From NCBI RefSeq assembly GCF_002777975.1, contig NZ_NGVS01000004.1:124001-188000 (forward strand): 64,000 nt of DNA. The letters run 5' to 3'. The DNA comes from Shewanella carassii (GTDB lineage Bacteria; Pseudomonadota; Gammaproteobacteria; Enterobacterales; Shewanellaceae). The notes below the pieces were generated by a model. That model was given only the letters and a program-made list of their open reading frames with translations. It made no database searches and was not told where the DNA came from. Shown piece after piece: positions 9,220 to 18,523 of this stretch. A program made the position numbers and the translations under genes. Every line of letters starts with the position of its first letter. Position 1 is the stretch's first letter.

Positions 9220-12200
9220 ATGAACGAACAACGCCCCGACTTTATCTACCCTCCCGGCTCAATGCTTATGCACTCTCCTCTGGTGTTAACCCAGGCCGAT
9301 ATGTACGGCTTTTTCCTCAAGGGCAAGCTTGCCAATTTGCAACAGAGTGTCGATCAAACCCTGAACCGGGTCGCCAACAACAAGATGTATTTCAAGGTGT
9401 TGTCCCCTTTTGTACTGACAACTTTCACTCAAATCGCCAAGGCTTATTCCAGTGTCGAGGTGGATCGCAACAAGGGGTGGATCCAGGAAACCGATATCAT
9501 CACCTGGGTGATGGTGGGCAAACAGGCCGGACCGGATTCCGGCGAAATCAGCGAAATCCTGTTTCAGCCGCTGCATATCTGGGTCAATGATGCGATGGCA
9601 TTGATCAATGGCCGCGAGCTGTTTGGTTATCCCAAATACGCCTGCGAATACCGGATGCCTGGCGTAGATGAGCCGCTGACAGAACTGTCGTTGTCGGCCA
9701 AGAGTTTTCAAAAATTTTCCCCGGATGCCGAACTGGCAATGGCACCACTGCTCCAGGTTAAGTGCAAACCGCAGCAGGAGAATGCCCTCTCGCCACTGGA
9801 AGCCATAGGCCAAACCTGGGACTTTATTCAGGCCCAAACCGACTTTATTCCCGATCTGGATGCTCTTGGGGCCGAGCAGGTATTCGAACTGCTGTTCAAA
9901 CCGGCGGTGGAGCAAGTTTTCCTGAAGCAGTTCCCCGACGCTTCCGGCACCAAGGCGGTATATCAGGCACTGCTGCAGGCGCCGGCCAAAGTCAACAAGG
10001 TGCATCATCTGTCGCTGCTGGATAACTCCCTGGTGGCCACCGTCTTTGCCAACGACAGCTTCCCGCTGGCCGATACCCTGGGGGTACAACTCGGCGAGCA
10101 GCAGGTGTTGCTGCCCTACCATGTGAACTTTGACTTTGAGGTGCCGCCGGGCGAAGTGTTGGTGGATAACTCTATAGTCAAAAAAGAGAAAATTGCCATT
10201 CTCGGTGGAGGCGTTGCCGCCATTACCGCGGCCATGTGCCTTACAGAACAACCTGGCTGGCAAAACCGGTACCAGATAGATATCTATCAACAGGGCTGGC
10301 GCATTGGTGGCAAGGGAGCCTCCGGGCGCAATGCCGCCATGGGGGATCGTATCGAAGAGCATGGGCTGCATATTTGGTTTGGTTTCTACCAAAATGCCGC
10401 CGCTCTGATGCGCAAAGCCTATGAAGAACTGGGGCGAGCGGATGACGCGCCGCTGGCCAGCTTTGTCGAAGCCTTCAAGCCCCATAACTTCATTGTGCTG
10501 CAGGAGCAGATAGAAGGTCGCAGCCTGAGCTGGCCCATAGAGTTCCCGCCCATGCCGGGTATCCCCGGCGACAGTACAGAAACCCTGACGCTGTGGAAAT
10601 TGGTCAAGGCGGCCTTCTACTGGATCCGTCAATGGTTAAAACGGATGGATGAAGTCGATAAGGCCGTGGCCAAGGATAGCCCCAGAGACTGGTTCTCCCG
10701 CGACTGGTTTGAACGCCTGAACGATCGCATCGAAGAGGCGCTGGATGACGCCAAAGATAGTCTGGAAACCCTGGGGGACAAGCTGGAGTGCCGCTTCAAC
10801 CAGCTGATAGGCCAGGAGTGTGACGATCACCACCACGACACTGTCGAGGACGATGGCCTAATCGAGAGTGCCGTCGATATACTGCATCGGCGTCTCAAGC
10901 GCCGCTTTGGCGATCACTTGAGTGGCAATGACGAGCTCAGGCGCCTCTACATAGGTGCCGACCTCGGTCTGACCATACTCAAGGGGATGTTTGTCGATGG
11001 GGTATTCAAGGGCGGATTCGATGTTATCAACGGCTATGACTACCGCGAATGGCTGCGTCGCCATGGCGCCAGCGAGCGCTACACTGTTGATTCAGCACCG
11101 GTCAGGGGCTTCTACGATCTGGTGTTCGCCTACGAGCAGGGCGATTTCTCCCGCCCCAATGTGGAAGCCGGCACCATAATCCGCTCCATGCTGCGAATTG
11201 CCCTCTGCTACCAAGGGGGCGTGATGTGGAAAATGCAGGCCGGCATGGGCGACACAGTATTCACCCCCTACTATGAAGTACTGAAACGCCGCGGAGTGAA
11301 TTTTCACTTCTTCCACCAGGTACAACAGCTGCATTGTCAGGGGCAATCCGTCAGCAGCATAGAGATAATGGAGCAGGCCAGCCTCAAACCCGGACTCAGC
11401 GAGTATCAGCCGCTGGTGGATGTCAAAGGACTCGGCTGCTGGCCAAGCGAGCCTCTGCTATCACAACTGGATGAAACTCAAGCCAGATTAATTGCCGAAA
11501 ACCGGGTCAACCTGGAACACTTCTGGAGTGATTGGCCGCAGCTGTACCAGCAAGAAACCGGCCACGCTCTGCCGGTGAAACAGCTGCGTAAGGGGGTGGA
11601 TTTTGACAAGGTGATCTTTGGTCTATCCATAGGAGCCGTTCCTCATGTGGCTAAAGAGGTGATGACCCAAAGTCCGGCGCTATCTCAAGCTGTGGCCAAG
11701 GTGCAAACCGTGGCGACCCAGGCCTATCAGTTGTGGCTCAACACAGATCTCAACGGCCTTGGCTGGCAGCTTTTTCCGGCTTCCGGCGAAGAGCCTGTGC
11801 TGTCGGCCTTCAGCGAACCCTATGACACCTGGGCCAGTATGGATCAATTGATTGACAAAGAAAGCTGGCCGATAGGCCGCGTCAAAAATGCCAGTTACTT
11901 CTGCTCGGCGCTGCCGGTTGCCGAATATCCATCCAGAGAGCAGAGTGACTTTAACCAGCAAATGAATGCCGTGGCCAAGTCCGGGGCTCTGGGGCAACTC
12001 GAGCATCAAATAGGCAATCTCTGGCCGGAAGCCAAAAATGGCTTTGTCTGGGATTGGCTGCACGATCCGGAGGAACGTCAAGGACAACAGCGCTTTGACA
12101 GCCAATACTGGCGTGCCAATGTCGACCCGTCCGAGCGGTATGTGTTGTCGGTGAAAGATAGCTCGCGTTTTCGCATCACCACAGACGGTACTGGGCTGGA

Positions 12201-12339
12201 TAACCTCTATGTCACCGGCGATTGGATAAAAACAGGGCTGAATGTGGGCTGCGTCGAAGCCGCAACCATGGCGGGTATGCACACCTCCAAGGCTATCTGT
12301 GGCTATCCGCGCCATATCAAGGGTGAGGAAGACTTCTGA
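9220..12339 (+). CDS. Acetoacetate decarboxylase-like / FAD-dependent oxidoreductase fusion
   Basis: 1039 aa two-part protein. Residues 1 to about 300 resemble the acetoacetate decarboxylase family (IWVNDAMALINGRELFGYPK, the GRE-x-x-GYPK signature). From about residue 325 a dinucleotide-binding motif (AILGGGVAAITAAMCL) opens a long FAD-dependent, phytoene desaturase/amine oxidase-like domain, with IGGKGASGRN and EEHGLHIWFGFYQNA next to it, and ending in a typical C-terminal FAD segment (LYVTGDWIKTGLNVGCVEAA). A His/Asp-rich insertion lies near 10.8 kb. ATG 9220 is preferred over ATG 9211 because AAGGA at 9207-9211 is then 8 bp upstream. Substrate is unknown; oxidation of a lipid or keto acid is only a guess. 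Monocistronic, convergent with the diguanylate cyclase gene. Confidence 0.8.
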   Translation: MNEQRPDFIYPPGSMLMHSPLVLTQADMYGFFLKGKLANLQQSVDQTLNRVANNKMYFKVLSPFVLTTFTQIAKAYSSVEVDRNKGWIQETDIITWVMVGKQAGPDSGEISEILFQPLHIWVNDAMALINGRELFGYPKYACEYRMPGVDEPLTELSLSAKSFQKFSPDAELAMAPLLQVKCKPQQENALSPLEAIGQTWDFIQAQTDFIPDLDALGAEQVFELLFKPAVEQVFLKQFPDASGTKAVYQALLQAPAKVNKVHHLSLLDNSLVATVFANDSFPLADTLGVQLGEQQVLLPYHVNFDFEVPPGEVLVDNSIVKKEKIAILGGGVAAITAAMCLTEQPGWQNRYQIDIYQQGWRIGGKGASGRNAAMGDRIEEHGLHIWFGFYQNAAALMRKAYEELGRADDAPLASFVEAFKPHNFIVLQEQIEGRSLSWPIEFPPMPGIPGDSTETLTLWKLVKAAFYWIRQWLKRMDEVDKAVAKDSPRDWFSRDWFERLNDRIEEALDDAKDSLETLGDKLECRFNQLIGQECDDHHHDTVEDDGLIESAVDILHRRLKRRFGDHLSGNDELRRLYIGADLGLTILKGMFVDGVFKGGFDVINGYDYREWLRRHGASERYTVDSAPVRGFYDLVFAYEQGDFSRPNVEAGTIIRSMLRIALCYQGGVMWKMQAGMGDTVFTPYYEVLKRRGVNFHFFHQVQQLHCQGQSVSSIEIMEQASLKPGLSEYQPLVDVKGLGCWPSEPLLSQLDETQARLIAENRVNLEHFWSDWPQLYQQETGHALPVKQLRKGVDFDKVIFGLSIGAVPHVAKEVMTQSPALSQAVAKVQTVATQAYQLWLNTDLNGLGWQLFPASGEEPVLSAFSEPYDTWASMDQLIDKESWPIGRVKNASYFCSALPVAEYPSREQSDFNQQMNAVAKSGALGQLEHQIGNLWPEAKNGFVWDWLHDPEERQGQQRFDSQYWRANVDPSERYVLSVKDSSRFRITTDGTGLDNLYVTGDWIKTGLNVGCVEAATMAGMHTSKAICGYPRHIKGEEDF

Positions 12340-12444
12340 TAGGCATCCAGGCGAGATTTAGCCGGTTCGACTCGGCTTTGGACTTGCTCCTGACTGAGCT
12401 GCTGACTTAGCCCAGGAATTAGTCCCGAAATTAGCCCCGTGAGT

Positions 12445-14112
12445 TTAGCGGGGCAGGCCTTCGGCTGCTGCAAGTTGTCTGGAGTGCAGCTCACGGCGAC
12501 GCAGACTCTTGCACTGATACAAGTCTTTGTCGGCGGCGCGGACCCAATCCTGGATCGTTTCTTTATCTGTACTGGTGGCAGAGCCATGATTGACACAGAG
12601 CTCGGCAAAACCTTCACTGGCAATACGCTGCTCCAGCCTCGGCAGTAAGTTCTGCAGTTGCTGCGCCTCGGCTTCCGGCAACAGCAAAGCAAAGTCATCG
12701 CCACCGATACGAAAAGGCTTTAACTTGGCCACAGACCAGCTCTTTAGCTCTTCGGCTATCGCCAGCAGCAATCTGTCCCCTTCCCCATGCCCCAGGGTAT
12801 CATTGACCCGTTTCAGCCCCTCAATATCCAGCAATACCAAGCGGTATCCTGGCTTGGGCATGCCACTACTCAGGCAGGAATCCGCCAGACTCTCATCATA
12901 GGCCAAGCGGTTGGCAAGACCTGTAAGGCTATCACTGCGAGCTCGCTCCCAAGCGATACCCAACTTGCGGATATACTCCTGGCGCTCTTCCGACAAGAGT
13001 TTGAGCTTGCTTGCCAACGCCAAGGACAACAGCAGAGCATCGGCAGTGCCGCCCAGCAGAGTCGCCAGCTCGGCATATTCAAAGAAATCCGGGGTGATAC
13101 CCATGTTACCGGGCAATATGATGATTGCCGGCAATAGCAAACAGCTGAAAGCCATAATGAAATAACGTGCCGGCGAGAAGCCTTTCATCAGACAGACATT
13201 ACCGCAAACTATCGCCAGTCCAATCCAGAGCATGATAAGCACGGAAGCAATAATCGCTGTATAGGACAAAAGCCAGATACTGGTAGGCAGAGCCAGCACA
13301 CAGGCCCACAACAAGATGCGACTGAGGCGCCAAAGCTTGGGCGAATAAAGAGAAAGCTGCAAAAAATTGTTATAGAACAAGATGTTCAATATTGGCAGAC
13401 TGATAAAGAACAGGTGGTGCAACTCGAGTTGACGGAACTGAAACAGGTGCACCGGCAAGTGGAAGGTCAAGGCCCAGCCGCAGAAATAGGCCAGCACATA
13501 AAGACCGTACCAAAAGAACGCCTTGTCACGGGTGGTAAAGAAGATGAACAGGTTATAGCAGGCGATAAAAATCAAGCCCCCGAGGCATAGCACCACGGCT
13601 GTGGCATGCCTGTCGGCACTGAGTCTGTGTTCCCTTTCCGGTGCCAGACGGATCTCGGGTGCCGATGAGTAGTAACGGCTCTCGACCTTGACCACCAGCC
13701 AATAATCTATCCCCGGCTTGATGATGAACCGCCTGCCGTAATCAAACAGATACTGATAGTCGGCATCATAGCCAGAGTGGGCTTGTTGCATGCTGCCATC
13801 CTGCCCAAGCAGCAGAAGGTCGATGGATTCTATGATGGAGTTGCGTACGTCTATGACCCAAGACTGTTCACGACTGGCCACTTGCAGAGGGTGTACCATC
13901 CAGTAACTGCCGCCAGTCAAACTCAGGCTGGTTTCCTGTTGCGCCCGGATCCAAGCCGGAACATCATCGAACGAAGTCGGTGCCAGCTGTTGTGGCTCTG
14001 CCTTAAGAATGTAGCTGTTGTCGAGCACCTGAGCGGCCCAGGTACCCGCACTGAACAGAAGCAAAATAGACGCCAGCAGTAGCCTGCAAAGGTAACCTGA
14101 GTGTTTATCCAT
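12445..14112 (-). CDS. Membrane diguanylate cyclase, 7TMR-DISM sensor plus GGDEF
   Basis: 555 aa predicted c-di-GMP synthase. Signal peptide (residues 1-26, ending TWAAQ), then a periplasmic 7TMR-DISMED2-type beta domain to about residue 155, seven hydrophobic helices (about 170-370, 7TM-DISM), a short coiled linker and a GGDEF domain (about 395-540). The catalytic motif is GGDDF near residues 470-474, an accepted GG[DE][DE]F variant. No RxxD inhibitory site is visible five residues before it, so product feedback may be absent. The start at ATG 14112 is chosen for the signal peptide; an in-frame GTG at 14205 would bury it. No strong ribosome-binding site is seen. Ligand unknown; DISMED2 domains are thought to bind carbohydrates. 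Confidence 0.88.
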   Translation of the reverse strand: MDKHSGYLCRLLLASILLLFSAGTWAAQVLDNSYILKAEPQQLAPTSFDDVPAWIRAQQETSLSLTGGSYWMVHPLQVASREQSWVIDVRNSIIESIDLLLLGQDGSMQQAHSGYDADYQYLFDYGRRFIIKPGIDYWLVVKVESRYYSSAPEIRLAPEREHRLSADRHATAVVLCLGGLIFIACYNLFIFFTTRDKAFFWYGLYVLAYFCGWALTFHLPVHLFQFRQLELHHLFFISLPILNILFYNNFLQLSLYSPKLWRLSRILLWACVLALPTSIWLLSYTAIIASVLIMLWIGLAIVCGNVCLMKGFSPARYFIMAFSCLLLPAIIILPGNMGITPDFFEYAELATLLGGTADALLLSLALASKLKLLSEERQEYIRKLGIAWERARSDSLTGLANRLAYDESLADSCLSSGMPKPGYRLVLLDIEGLKRVNDTLGHGEGDRLLLAIAEELKSWSVAKLKPFRIGGDDFALLLPEAEAQQLQNLLPRLEQRIASEGFAELCVNHGSATSTDKETIQDWVRAADKDLYQCKSLRRRELHSRQLAAAEGLPR

Positions 14113-14341
14113 ATTGAAGGGCGAACGTTTGTCTGTCGGCAAATCGATTTCCGTCCAAGGCCATGGCCGTATCCTTATCCCTGAGTACACAAACGCCCAA
14201 GGCACTGAATCTATTTTTTATTGTTGATGATTTAACTCTATTTCGGTGAACCGCATTTTGCAATCCAGCTCACAGCATTCGTGATAAAATCCTGTCAGGA
14301 AATGCCAGTTTGCCACGCTCTGGTGACGAAAAAGTGTAACT

Positions 14342-14857
14342 TCAGTCTATTCTGACTCTATCCCCCACCAACTTGAGCATTTCTGTAGTGACATCCACTT
14401 GGTCATCCAACACTAAAAAGTACCACCCCACAGTATTGCCTGTGCCCCTGATACTCAGATAGTTACCCCAAAACTGCATCCCGGACTTGAGCAAGTTGTC
14501 ACGACTGGCACGATTCTCTTCTCTAACTGTAGCAAACAATAGCCGGATCCCCATTTCCCGGGCGATTTGGATCCGTTTTTGGGTCAAGGCCGCCGCAATC
14601 CCCCGCCGTCTGTACTCAGGATGCACCATTAGATACCCAAGCTCGGCGATATCTCCGTGACCGGCCTTGATCACAGCGCAGCCCACCAGCTCTCCGGTCC
14701 CGTTTTGCGCCACTATCACGGCACGGGAGGCCATAAAGGCCTGATGATCCAAGGGGTGAGCATTATCGTCGCGGCTGTCCACCAGAGCACAGGCGGCAGC
14801 AATCAGATCTGGACTTTGGGCCAGGGAAAGCGTGATCTCCTGGACAGGATTAGACAT
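14342..14857 (-). CDS. GNAT family N-acetyltransferase
   Basis: 171 aa acyl-CoA-dependent acetyltransferase, substrate unknown. The core AELGYLMVHPEYRRRGIAAAL carries the conserved beta-4 strand and the RRRGIA acetyl-CoA pyrophosphate loop; NRASRDNLLKSGMQFWGNYL is the C-terminal GNAT helix-strand region. ATG 14857 has a strong AAAGGAG 5 bp upstream. The gene is single, with a 229-bp gap to the diguanylate cyclase and the MITE-like element on the other side. The C-terminus (WYFLVLDDQVDVTTEMLK) is typical of small stand-alone GNATs that act on metabolites. Confidence 0.82.
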   Translation of the reverse strand: MSNPVQEITLSLAQSPDLIAAACALVDSRDDNAHPLDHQAFMASRAVIVAQNGTGELVGCAVIKAGHGDIAELGYLMVHPEYRRRGIAAALTQKRIQIAREMGIRLLFATVREENRASRDNLLKSGMQFWGNYLSIRGTGNTVGWYFLVLDDQVDVTTEMLKLVGDRVRID

Positions 14858-14980
14858 AGATACTCCTTTGGTGACTATACTTGGTGGATATGTGCGCTAT
14901 TGAAAAGGCGCCCCGATAAAACTTAACCTCGGCTTAACCAGGTTAACGTATGGCTACAGGTAAAAGCCGCAATTAGTTCG

Positions 14981-15244
14981 GGAAGGTGCGAACAGGTCCC
15001 ATGTGTGCTCTGCGTAGGCTTACAGGCCAGGATGCAAGGCGTGATTCGCAGCAAATGGCCTTAGTCCTTTGCAAGATGCACAACACAGCAGACTGGCCTG
15101 TAAGCCACGCCCTTCGGGGCTTACACTGCAACCGGCTCTCTGCGTTATCCGACTTTGACAGGCCCCGGCATGCCTTCAGTCAGATGCCTTGAACGCCAAT
15201 TGCTGTGTAAGCCAGAGTGCCACGAGGACCTGTTCGCACCTTCC
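14981..15244. repeat. 264-bp nested inverted-repeat element (MITE-like)
   Basis: Perfect 19-bp terminal inverted repeats (14981-14999 and 15226-15244, GGAAGGTGCGAACAGGTCC) bound the element. Inside are two further hairpins: 15017-15030 with 15093-15106 (14 bp perfect), and 15118-15131 with 15200-15213 (13 of 14 bp). It carries no credible gene and no clear target-site duplication. It fills most of the 498-bp gap between the GNAT gene and the DUF4382 lipoprotein gene. It could be a non-autonomous mobile element or a repeated structured-RNA/DNA element. Confidence 0.7.
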
Positions 15245-15355
15245 TTATGTTAGCCCCATTAAGGGAGTTTGTGGCAGACAACAAACATAATTCTCTGAGT
15301 AACCCCGGGTAACCGGGTAGCTTTCACGCTCCGGAAAACAACAAGAGGAACCAAG

Positions 15356-16333
15356 ATGAACCATAGTATCTCAACTATCGCACTGCTTTGCGGCTCAGGC
15401 CTGTTGCTGACTGCCTGTGGCGGCAGCGACAATGATACCCCACCGACACCAACACCCAATACCGCCAAAGTCAGCTTCGCCGTATCTGATGCCCCGGTCG
15501 ACAGCGCCGAAAAAGTGGTCGTGGCGTTTGACAAAATTGAGCTGGTACGGGAAGGACAGGATAATATCCTCCTCGAGGTCTCCGGGCCTAACGGCGAGGA
15601 CTACCGCCAACTGGATCTGCTGGAGTATCAAGGCAGCGACAGCGCTCTCATCCTCAGTGATGCAGAGTTGGAAGTCGGCACTTATTCACAGTTGATCCTG
15701 CATGTGGATGATACATCTGCAGAGCTCAGCTATGTGATCGACGAAACCGGTCAGGTAGAGCTCAAGCAACCCAGTGATAAACTGCGTTTAGGCAGCTTTG
15801 AAGTCGACAGTACCGGCGTTCAGCGCTTCACCATAGAGTTTGACCTGCGCCGCAGCCTGGTGGAAAACAAAAATGGTCAGCGCTATAACCTCAAGCCCCA
15901 TGGTGTATCCATAGTCAACAACGCGACTGTAGCTTCCTTGTCCGGTGAGGTGGATATCAACCTGTTCAACGCCGGTGAATGTGCTGCCGATAGCGGCAAC
16001 TTTGTCTACCTCTATCCCGGTCACGATCTGGACCCAGCACTGCTGACCGATAACCTGGATCCGGATGTCAATCAGAATGCCGTACCAGAAGGCGCGGTAG
16101 TGCCATATAACTCGGTCGAAGTGGAGTATGAAGCGGGTAACTTCGGCAAATACGCCTTTGGCTTTATTCCCGCCGGGGATTATACAGTAGCTTTCAGTTG
16201 CAGCGCGGAAAATGATAACCCAGAACAATATGATGGTCTCGTCATTCCCAACCCTGCCCCTCAGTTGCATCAGGTCACCCTGAGCAATCAAACCGATACA
16301 GTGCAAGACTTCAACGCCGTTGTCGCCCAGTAG
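15356..16333 (+). CDS. DUF4382 domain lipoprotein
   Basis: 325 aa predicted lipoprotein of unknown function. A signal peptide ends in the lipobox LLLTAC-GG, so Cys22 should be lipidated; the residues after it are a short Asp/Pro/Thr-rich tether. Residues about 35-185 match DUF4382 (VSFAVSDAPVDSAEKVVVAFDKI at its start, then RQLDLLEYQG), a beta-sandwich domain common in Shewanella and Bacteroidetes envelope proteins. The C-terminal half (GEVDINLFNAGEC and GKYAFGFIPAGDYTVAFSC) looks like a carboxypeptidase-regulatory-like beta domain. Start ATG 15356 has AAGAGG about 9 bp upstream. Monocistronic, closed by the terminator at 16352-16373. Confidence 0.82.
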   Translation: MNHSISTIALLCGSGLLLTACGGSDNDTPPTPTPNTAKVSFAVSDAPVDSAEKVVVAFDKIELVREGQDNILLEVSGPNGEDYRQLDLLEYQGSDSALILSDAELEVGTYSQLILHVDDTSAELSYVIDETGQVELKQPSDKLRLGSFEVDSTGVQRFTIEFDLRRSLVENKNGQRYNLKPHGVSIVNNATVASLSGEVDINLFNAGECAADSGNFVYLYPGHDLDPALLTDNLDPDVNQNAVPEGAVVPYNSVEVEYEAGNFGKYAFGFIPAGDYTVAFSCSAENDNPEQYDGLVIPNPAPQLHQVTLSNQTDTVQDFNAVVAQ

Positions 16334-16351
16334 TTTTCAAAGCATTATGTG

Positions 16352-16373
16352 AAAGGGAGCCTGTGCTCCCTTT
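16352..16373 (+). terminator. Intrinsic terminator of the DUF4382 gene
   Basis: AAAGGGAGC / GCTCCCTTT stem, CTGT loop, followed by TGTTTTA, 18 bp after the stop codon. Confidence 0.85.
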
Positions 16374-16475
16374 TGTTTTAACAGCTTTTTTCTTTTGAAC
16401 GCCTTTTCTTTTGAGTGTCTTCTATTGAGCTCACTTTGCAGCAGTGGTCAATGCTGTCACATAAATAGCTAACGA

Positions 16476-17846
16476 CTATAGATACAGCAAGGTTGCCAAT
16501 CCAAGGAAGGTAAAGAAGCCGACAACATCCGTGACCGTGGTCAGGATCACCGAACCGGAAAGCGCAGCATCCTGATTGAATTTCTGCAATATCATGGGTA
16601 CCGTCACCCCGGCCAAGGCCGCAACCAGCATATTGACCAAAATGGCTACAGCAATCGTCATACCTATCAGGTTATCGTCAAACCAGAGCCCGGCGACCAA
16701 ACCTATGAGTACGGCCCAGAGAATGCCGTTGAGCGCCCCGATCCCAAGTTCGTTCTTCATCAAGGAAAACAGGTTACCTATGGATATCTGTCCCATCGCC
16801 ATGCCGCGGATCATCAGGGTCAATGATTGCGAACCGGCAATCCCGCCCATAGAGGCCACTATCGGCATCAATACCGCCAACGCCACCACTTTTGCCAATA
16901 CATCCTCGAACAGACCTATGGTGGCAGAGGCCAAAAATGCCGTCAGCAGATTAATCCCGAGCCAAATGGCGCGGCGACGAGCGCCCTTGACGATAGGCGC
17001 AAACAGGTCGTCAGACTCATCCATACCGGCCGAGGCCATCAAACGCGCTTCATAGTGTTCACGCACCAAGGCGGTTGCCGTTCGCAGTGTCAAACGGCCG
17101 ATTAAGGTGCCTTCTTCATCGACCACCGGCAGTTCAATGTCTGAGCTGTGCTCTATCGCTTCGGCCGCCTCTATCAAGGATGAATCTGCCGACAATACCC
17201 GGCTGTCCGGCTCGATAAGCGAAATAAGCAGGGTTTGTGGATCCTGGCGGAAAATCTCATAACGACTGACGGTTCCCTGGTAGTGATTATCCTCATCCAC
17301 CAGATAGAGGTTTTCGCAACAATCCAAGTCAATACGGCGGAAAAAACGTTGCGCCTGTTCCACCCGGCTCTTGTTACTGAGTACCAAGGCCTGATGCTCT
17401 GTGTAACGGCCTATTTCATTTTCCGAGTATTGATCATAAAGCTCGTAGCGCTTGCGTTGCCGCTCACCCATTTGCGCCAAAGCGCGGTCGATAAAGCTAT
17501 CGGGCAGATAATCGCTCCACTCGATCATCTCTTCTGCAGACAGCTGCGCCAGCAACAGATCCACCTCTTCCACCGACATCTGTTTAAGAAGGCTCATCCT
17601 GGGTTCGGCACGCATCAAACTGAGCACAGCCGAACGTTCGGCAAAGGCTATCTGATCCCAGCGCTCATAGCGTTCATCCAGCGGCAAGGACTCCAGCAAT
17701 AAGGCTATCGTGCCAGGTTCCGCCTCTTCGAGGATCTCACCAAAGACCTCGGCCTGAGCATCCCCTTCCAATAACGTTAATTGCTGTACTACCTGCCCTA
17801 CCTCGGCTTGCGGTTGAAGCTCAGGCTCGGCTGCTGTTTGTGTCAC
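16476..17846 (-). CDS. mgtE: Magnesium transporter MgtE
   Basis: 456 aa Mg2+ channel/transporter of the inner membrane. Order seen: N-terminal superhelical MgtE_N domain (about 30-135), a CBS pair (about 140-260; DEDNHYQGTVSRYEIF and VDEEGTLIGRLTLRTA), a plug helix, then five transmembrane segments (about 290-456) with the conserved PIVASMGGIAGSQSLTLMIRG pore region. Family length is normal (about 450 aa). The start is GTG 17846 with AGGAG upstream; no ATG is near the conserved N-terminus. In the family, the acidic N and CBS domains bind Mg2+ and close the pore. Divergent from the peroxidase gene, with the two start codons 113 bp apart. Confidence 0.95.
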   Translation of the reverse strand: MTQTAAEPELQPQAEVGQVVQQLTLLEGDAQAEVFGEILEEAEPGTIALLLESLPLDERYERWDQIAFAERSAVLSLMRAEPRMSLLKQMSVEEVDLLLAQLSAEEMIEWSDYLPDSFIDRALAQMGERQRKRYELYDQYSENEIGRYTEHQALVLSNKSRVEQAQRFFRRIDLDCCENLYLVDEDNHYQGTVSRYEIFRQDPQTLLISLIEPDSRVLSADSSLIEAAEAIEHSSDIELPVVDEEGTLIGRLTLRTATALVREHYEARLMASAGMDESDDLFAPIVKGARRRAIWLGINLLTAFLASATIGLFEDVLAKVVALAVLMPIVASMGGIAGSQSLTLMIRGMAMGQISIGNLFSLMKNELGIGALNGILWAVLIGLVAGLWFDDNLIGMTIAVAILVNMLVAALAGVTVPMILQKFNQDAALSGSVILTTVTDVVGFFTFLGLATLLYL

Positions 17847-17892
17847 TCAACTCTCCTCTATTTCTCTATGTGTCCTTGGAATAATATTTAGG

Positions 17893-17936
17893 TTGCGCAC
17901 AACTAAATTGCGCACCATAAAATCATCTTGTATAGT
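17893..17936 (+). promoter_or_regulatory. Promoter of the glutathione peroxidase gene with direct repeat
   Basis: TTGCGC (17908-17913), 17-bp spacer, TATAGT (17931-17936), 23 bp before the start codon. The octamer TTGCGCAC occurs twice (17893-17900 and 17908-17915), the second copy over the -35 box, which suggests an operator for an unknown regulator. Confidence 0.5.
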
Positions 17937-17959
17937 TAAGCCTCAACCAAGGAGCCACT

Positions 17960-18451
17960 ATGTCTAACTCAATATACGCTATCCCTGTGGAGAATATCCA
18001 AGGGCAACAAACGGATCTCAGTGAATTTCAGGGGCGGGTCATGTTACTGGTCAATACCGCCAGTGCCTGTGGCTTTACCCCCCAATATGCCGGATTGGAA
18101 AGCCTATATCAGGAATTCAAAGAGCAAGGCCTGGTGGTTCTCGGCTTTCCCTGTAACCAGTTTGGAGCTCAGGAAAAGGGCGATGAGCAGGAGATCCAGT
18201 CTTTCTGCGAATTGAATTTCGGGGTTAGCTTTCCACTGTTTGCCAAACTGGAAGTCAATGGTCCCAACGCTCACCCCTTGTTTATGCTGCTTAAGCAACA
18301 GGCCCCAGGCGTATTAGGTTCGGAAAGCATTAAATGGAATTTCACCAAGTTTCTGGTTGACCGACACGGCAAAGTCATCAAGCGCTATGCCCCCACGACC
18401 AAACCAGAGGCTTTGCGCAAGCAGATTATTCAATTACTAAGAAGCAAATAA
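17960..18451 (+). CDS. Glutathione peroxidase family protein (BtuE-like)
   Basis: 163 aa thiol peroxidase reducing H2O2 and organic hydroperoxides, cytoplasmic by lack of signal. The peroxidatic Cys37 lies in NTASACGFTPQY; Gln67 in GFPCNQFG and Trp126-Asn127 in KWNFTKFLVD complete the catalytic tetrad. Cys83 (SFCELNFGVSFP) sits where thioredoxin-dependent family members have the resolving Cys, so thioredoxin rather than glutathione is the likely reductant. ATG 17960 has AAGGAG 7 bp upstream. Divergent from mgtE; the promoter carries a direct repeat. It is followed by the small-RNA array, with no clear terminator of its own. Confidence 0.92.
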   Translation: MSNSIYAIPVENIQGQQTDLSEFQGRVMLLVNTASACGFTPQYAGLESLYQEFKEQGLVVLGFPCNQFGAQEKGDEQEIQSFCELNFGVSFPLFAKLEVNGPNAHPLFMLLKQQAPGVLGSESIKWNFTKFLVDRHGKVIKRYAPTTKPEALRKQIIQLLRSK

Positions 18452-18523
18452 TCAATTGAAAAATAAAACAATTAAAAATTTATAATTTTTTTTCGAGACA
18501 GGGGGAACCAAAACATCATCACA

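Noticed and set aside
9286-10632. Minus-strand frame of 448 codons inside the fusion oxidoreductase gene
   Set aside because: Antisense shadow; the plus strand has clear domain motifs in frame.
12434-12454. GCCCCG/CGGGGC hairpin between the fusion gene and the diguanylate cyclase gene
   Set aside because: No T-run on either side and it overlaps the cyclase stop codon; not supported as a terminator.
14986-15192. Plus-strand frame of 68 codons in the MITE-like element
   Set aside because: It is made of the arms of inverted repeats and has no ribosome-binding site.
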